In this document: positions 13,068 through 14,189 of the stretch, piece by piece | Numbering within the stretch: position 1 is the stretch's first letter | Layout of the letters: every line of letters begins with the position of its first letter | DNA from: Polyangiaceae bacterium | Lineage (GTDB): Bacteria > Myxococcota > Polyangia > Polyangiales > Polyangiaceae | DNA length: 14,189 bases | Direction of reading: 5' to 3' | Assembly: GCA_025936205.1 (NCBI GenBank) | Contig: JAICTU010000226.1 | Coordinates: 1 to 14,189 of the forward strand | Made by a program: the position numbers and the translations under genes | Notes under the pieces: generated by a model | The model's database searches: none | Seen by the model: the letters and a program-made list of their open reading frames with translations, nothing else | Told to the model about the DNA's origin: nothing

Positions 13068-14189
13068 CTAATTTCTCAAAGGCTTGTTCTTCTCGAGCAT
13101 GTGCTGGATACGCGCGAGCGTTTTTTCCTGGCCGCACAGGGACAAGAACGCCTCGTATTCCAGATCCAAATAGTCCTGCTCACTGCGCGGAGTGCCCGCA
13201 GCCACCTGCCCGCCGCACAGCACCTGCGCCAGGGTGTTGGCGAGCACGCCGTCGTACGCGCTCGCCCGCCCGCCCTCGACCAGCGCCCAGACGCGCGCTC
13301 CGATCGTGGCGGCCGCGTCACGCCCGGCGGCATACAGCACCCGCGGCCGCGGCGGCCGATAGCCCGCGCGAGCCAGCCCGAGGGCGCGCTGCTTGGCGTG
13401 ATACAGCTGATGGCTGCGGTTCAGGGAAATGCCGTCCTGCGGTTGCAGCAGGCGCAGCTGCTTGGCCTCCTCTGCCGAGGTCGAGACCTTGGCCATCGCG
13501 ACCGTCATCGAGGCCTGCGCGATCAGCGGCAGCGGATCCGCCAGCTCGACGCCCTGGATGTGCGTCGTGTGGCGCTCGACCATGCGCAAGCAGCCGCCGC
13601 CCGCCGGGATCAGCCCGACGCCGAGCTCCACCAGGCCCATGTAGGTCTCCGCATGCGCCTGACACAGATCTGCCGCCATCGCCAGCTCGGCACCGCCGCC
13701 GAGCGTGTACTGGAACGGCGCCGCCACCACCGGTACGCGCGCGTTACGCAGGCCCTGCAGCGAGTTCTGGAGGCCGCGGATCACGCCTCCGATCTGATCC
13801 CACTTCTTCTGCTGCGCCGCCGCGAAGATCATGAACAAGTTGGCGCCCGCGCCGAAGTGCTGGCCGTCGTTGCCGATCACCAGCGCCTCGAAATTGCGTT
13901 CGGCCTCGTTCACGCCGGCCATGAGCATCTCGATCACGTCGCCGTCGAGCGTGTTCATCTTGGTGTGCACCTCGACGCACAGAGCGCCGTCGCCCAGGTC
14001 GATCAGCGACGCGCCCAGGTTCTTCTTCACGACCCGCTTGGGGTCGCTCGACAGCGCGTCGAGCCTCAGCTCGCGAGGATCGCGGGCGATCGGCTTCGGC
14101 TTGCGCGTCGGCACGTCGAAGAAGGTGGGCGCCGCGACCGTGCCCGCATAGAAGCGGCCCGGACCGGCGATCACTCCCTCGCGCACCCA
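13068..14189 (-). CDS. fadN: FadN-type 3-hydroxyacyl-CoA dehydrogenase/enoyl-CoA hydratase, C-terminal part
   Basis: This is the 3' part (about 373 codons) of a gene whose beginning lies beyond the right edge; the frame is open to the last base, so the GTG at 14186 need not be the start. Numbered from that GTG, residues ~60-205 form a crotonase domain: HFGAGANLF (110-118) gives the oxyanion-hole glycine, Glu167 in LGGGAELAMAADL and Glu187 in MGLVELGVGLIPAGGG match the two catalytic glutamates of enoyl-CoA hydratase. The preceding 60 residues and the long helical tail after ~215 match the FadN layout, in which the dehydrogenase comes first and the hydratase last, the reverse of FadB/FadJ. The enzyme would hydrate 2-enoyl-CoA and oxidise the 3-hydroxyacyl-CoA. 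It is followed after 22 bp by its partner thiolase. The dehydrogenase part itself is not visible here. Confidence 0.88.
   Translation of the reverse strand, partial: WVREGVIAGPGRFYAGTVAAPTFFDVPTRKPKPIARDPRELRLDALSSDPKRVVKKNLGASLIDLGDGALCVEVHTKMNTLDGDVIEMLMAGVNEAERNFEALVIGNDGQHFGAGANLFMIFAAAQQKKWDQIGGVIRGLQNSLQGLRNARVPVVAAPFQYTLGGGAELAMAADLCQAHAETYMGLVELGVGLIPAGGGCLRMVERHTTHIQGVELADPLPLIAQASMTVAMAKVSTSAEEAKQLRLLQPQDGISLNRSHQLYHAKQRALGLARAGYRPPRPRVLYAAGRDAAATIGARVWALVEGGRASAYDGVLANTLAQVLCGGQVAAGTPRSEQDYLDLEYEAFLSLCGQEKTLARIQHMLEKNKPLRN

Noticed and set aside
12008..13834. 608-codon plus-strand frame
   Set aside because: It is antisense to fadA and fadN, both of which have complete active-site motifs; long antisense frames are usual in high-GC genomes.

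Overview
The window is high-GC bacterial DNA that looks like a myxobacterium (Myxococcota, plausibly class Polyangia). This is an inference from three things: the character of the partial 16S rRNA, the strong GC bias at third codon positions, and a gene set with a Roadblock/LC7 protein and a FadN-type fatty-acid oxidation locus. No taxonomic search was run.

Left part (1-6047, all on the minus strand). A row of six closely packed genes runs leftwards: fpr (ferredoxin-NADP+ reductase), pepA (leucyl aminopeptidase), a seven-helix membrane protein, a small two-helix membrane protein, a parvulin-type peptidyl-prolyl isomerase lipoprotein, and a Roadblock/LC7 protein with an extra C-terminal domain. 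Several junctions overlap by 4, 8 or 14 bases, which suggests translational coupling. Beyond this row, in the same direction, lies a ribosomal RNA operon. It has a sigma70-type promoter near 1038-1066, a leader of about 400 nt with a boxA-like element and hairpins, and the first ~630 nt of 16S rRNA, which runs off the left edge.

Centre (6135-9974). A 977-residue B12-binding-type radical SAM protein fused to a DUF2344 domain is transcribed divergently from fpr. About 900 bp without a convincing gene follows, holding two unrelated 15-bp tandem duplications. It leads into an uncharacterised 215-residue, basic, probably DNA-binding protein (9975-10622).

Right part (10668-14189, minus strand). 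An operon-like set encodes the C-terminal enoyl-CoA hydratase part of a FadN-type bifunctional beta-oxidation enzyme (cut by the right edge), a FadA-type thiolase and a FAD-dependent aromatic-ring-type monooxygenase. The first two catalyse consecutive steps of fatty-acid beta-oxidation; the substrate of the monooxygenase is unknown. The convergent junction with the 215-residue gene carries a three-copy 16/17-bp repeat that overlaps the monooxygenase stop codon.

I did not find a mobile element, a CRISPR array, a tRNA or an obvious defence system. The least explained parts are the envelope/Roadblock gene row, the 9069-9974 region with its downstream DNA-binding-like gene, and the convergent repeat.
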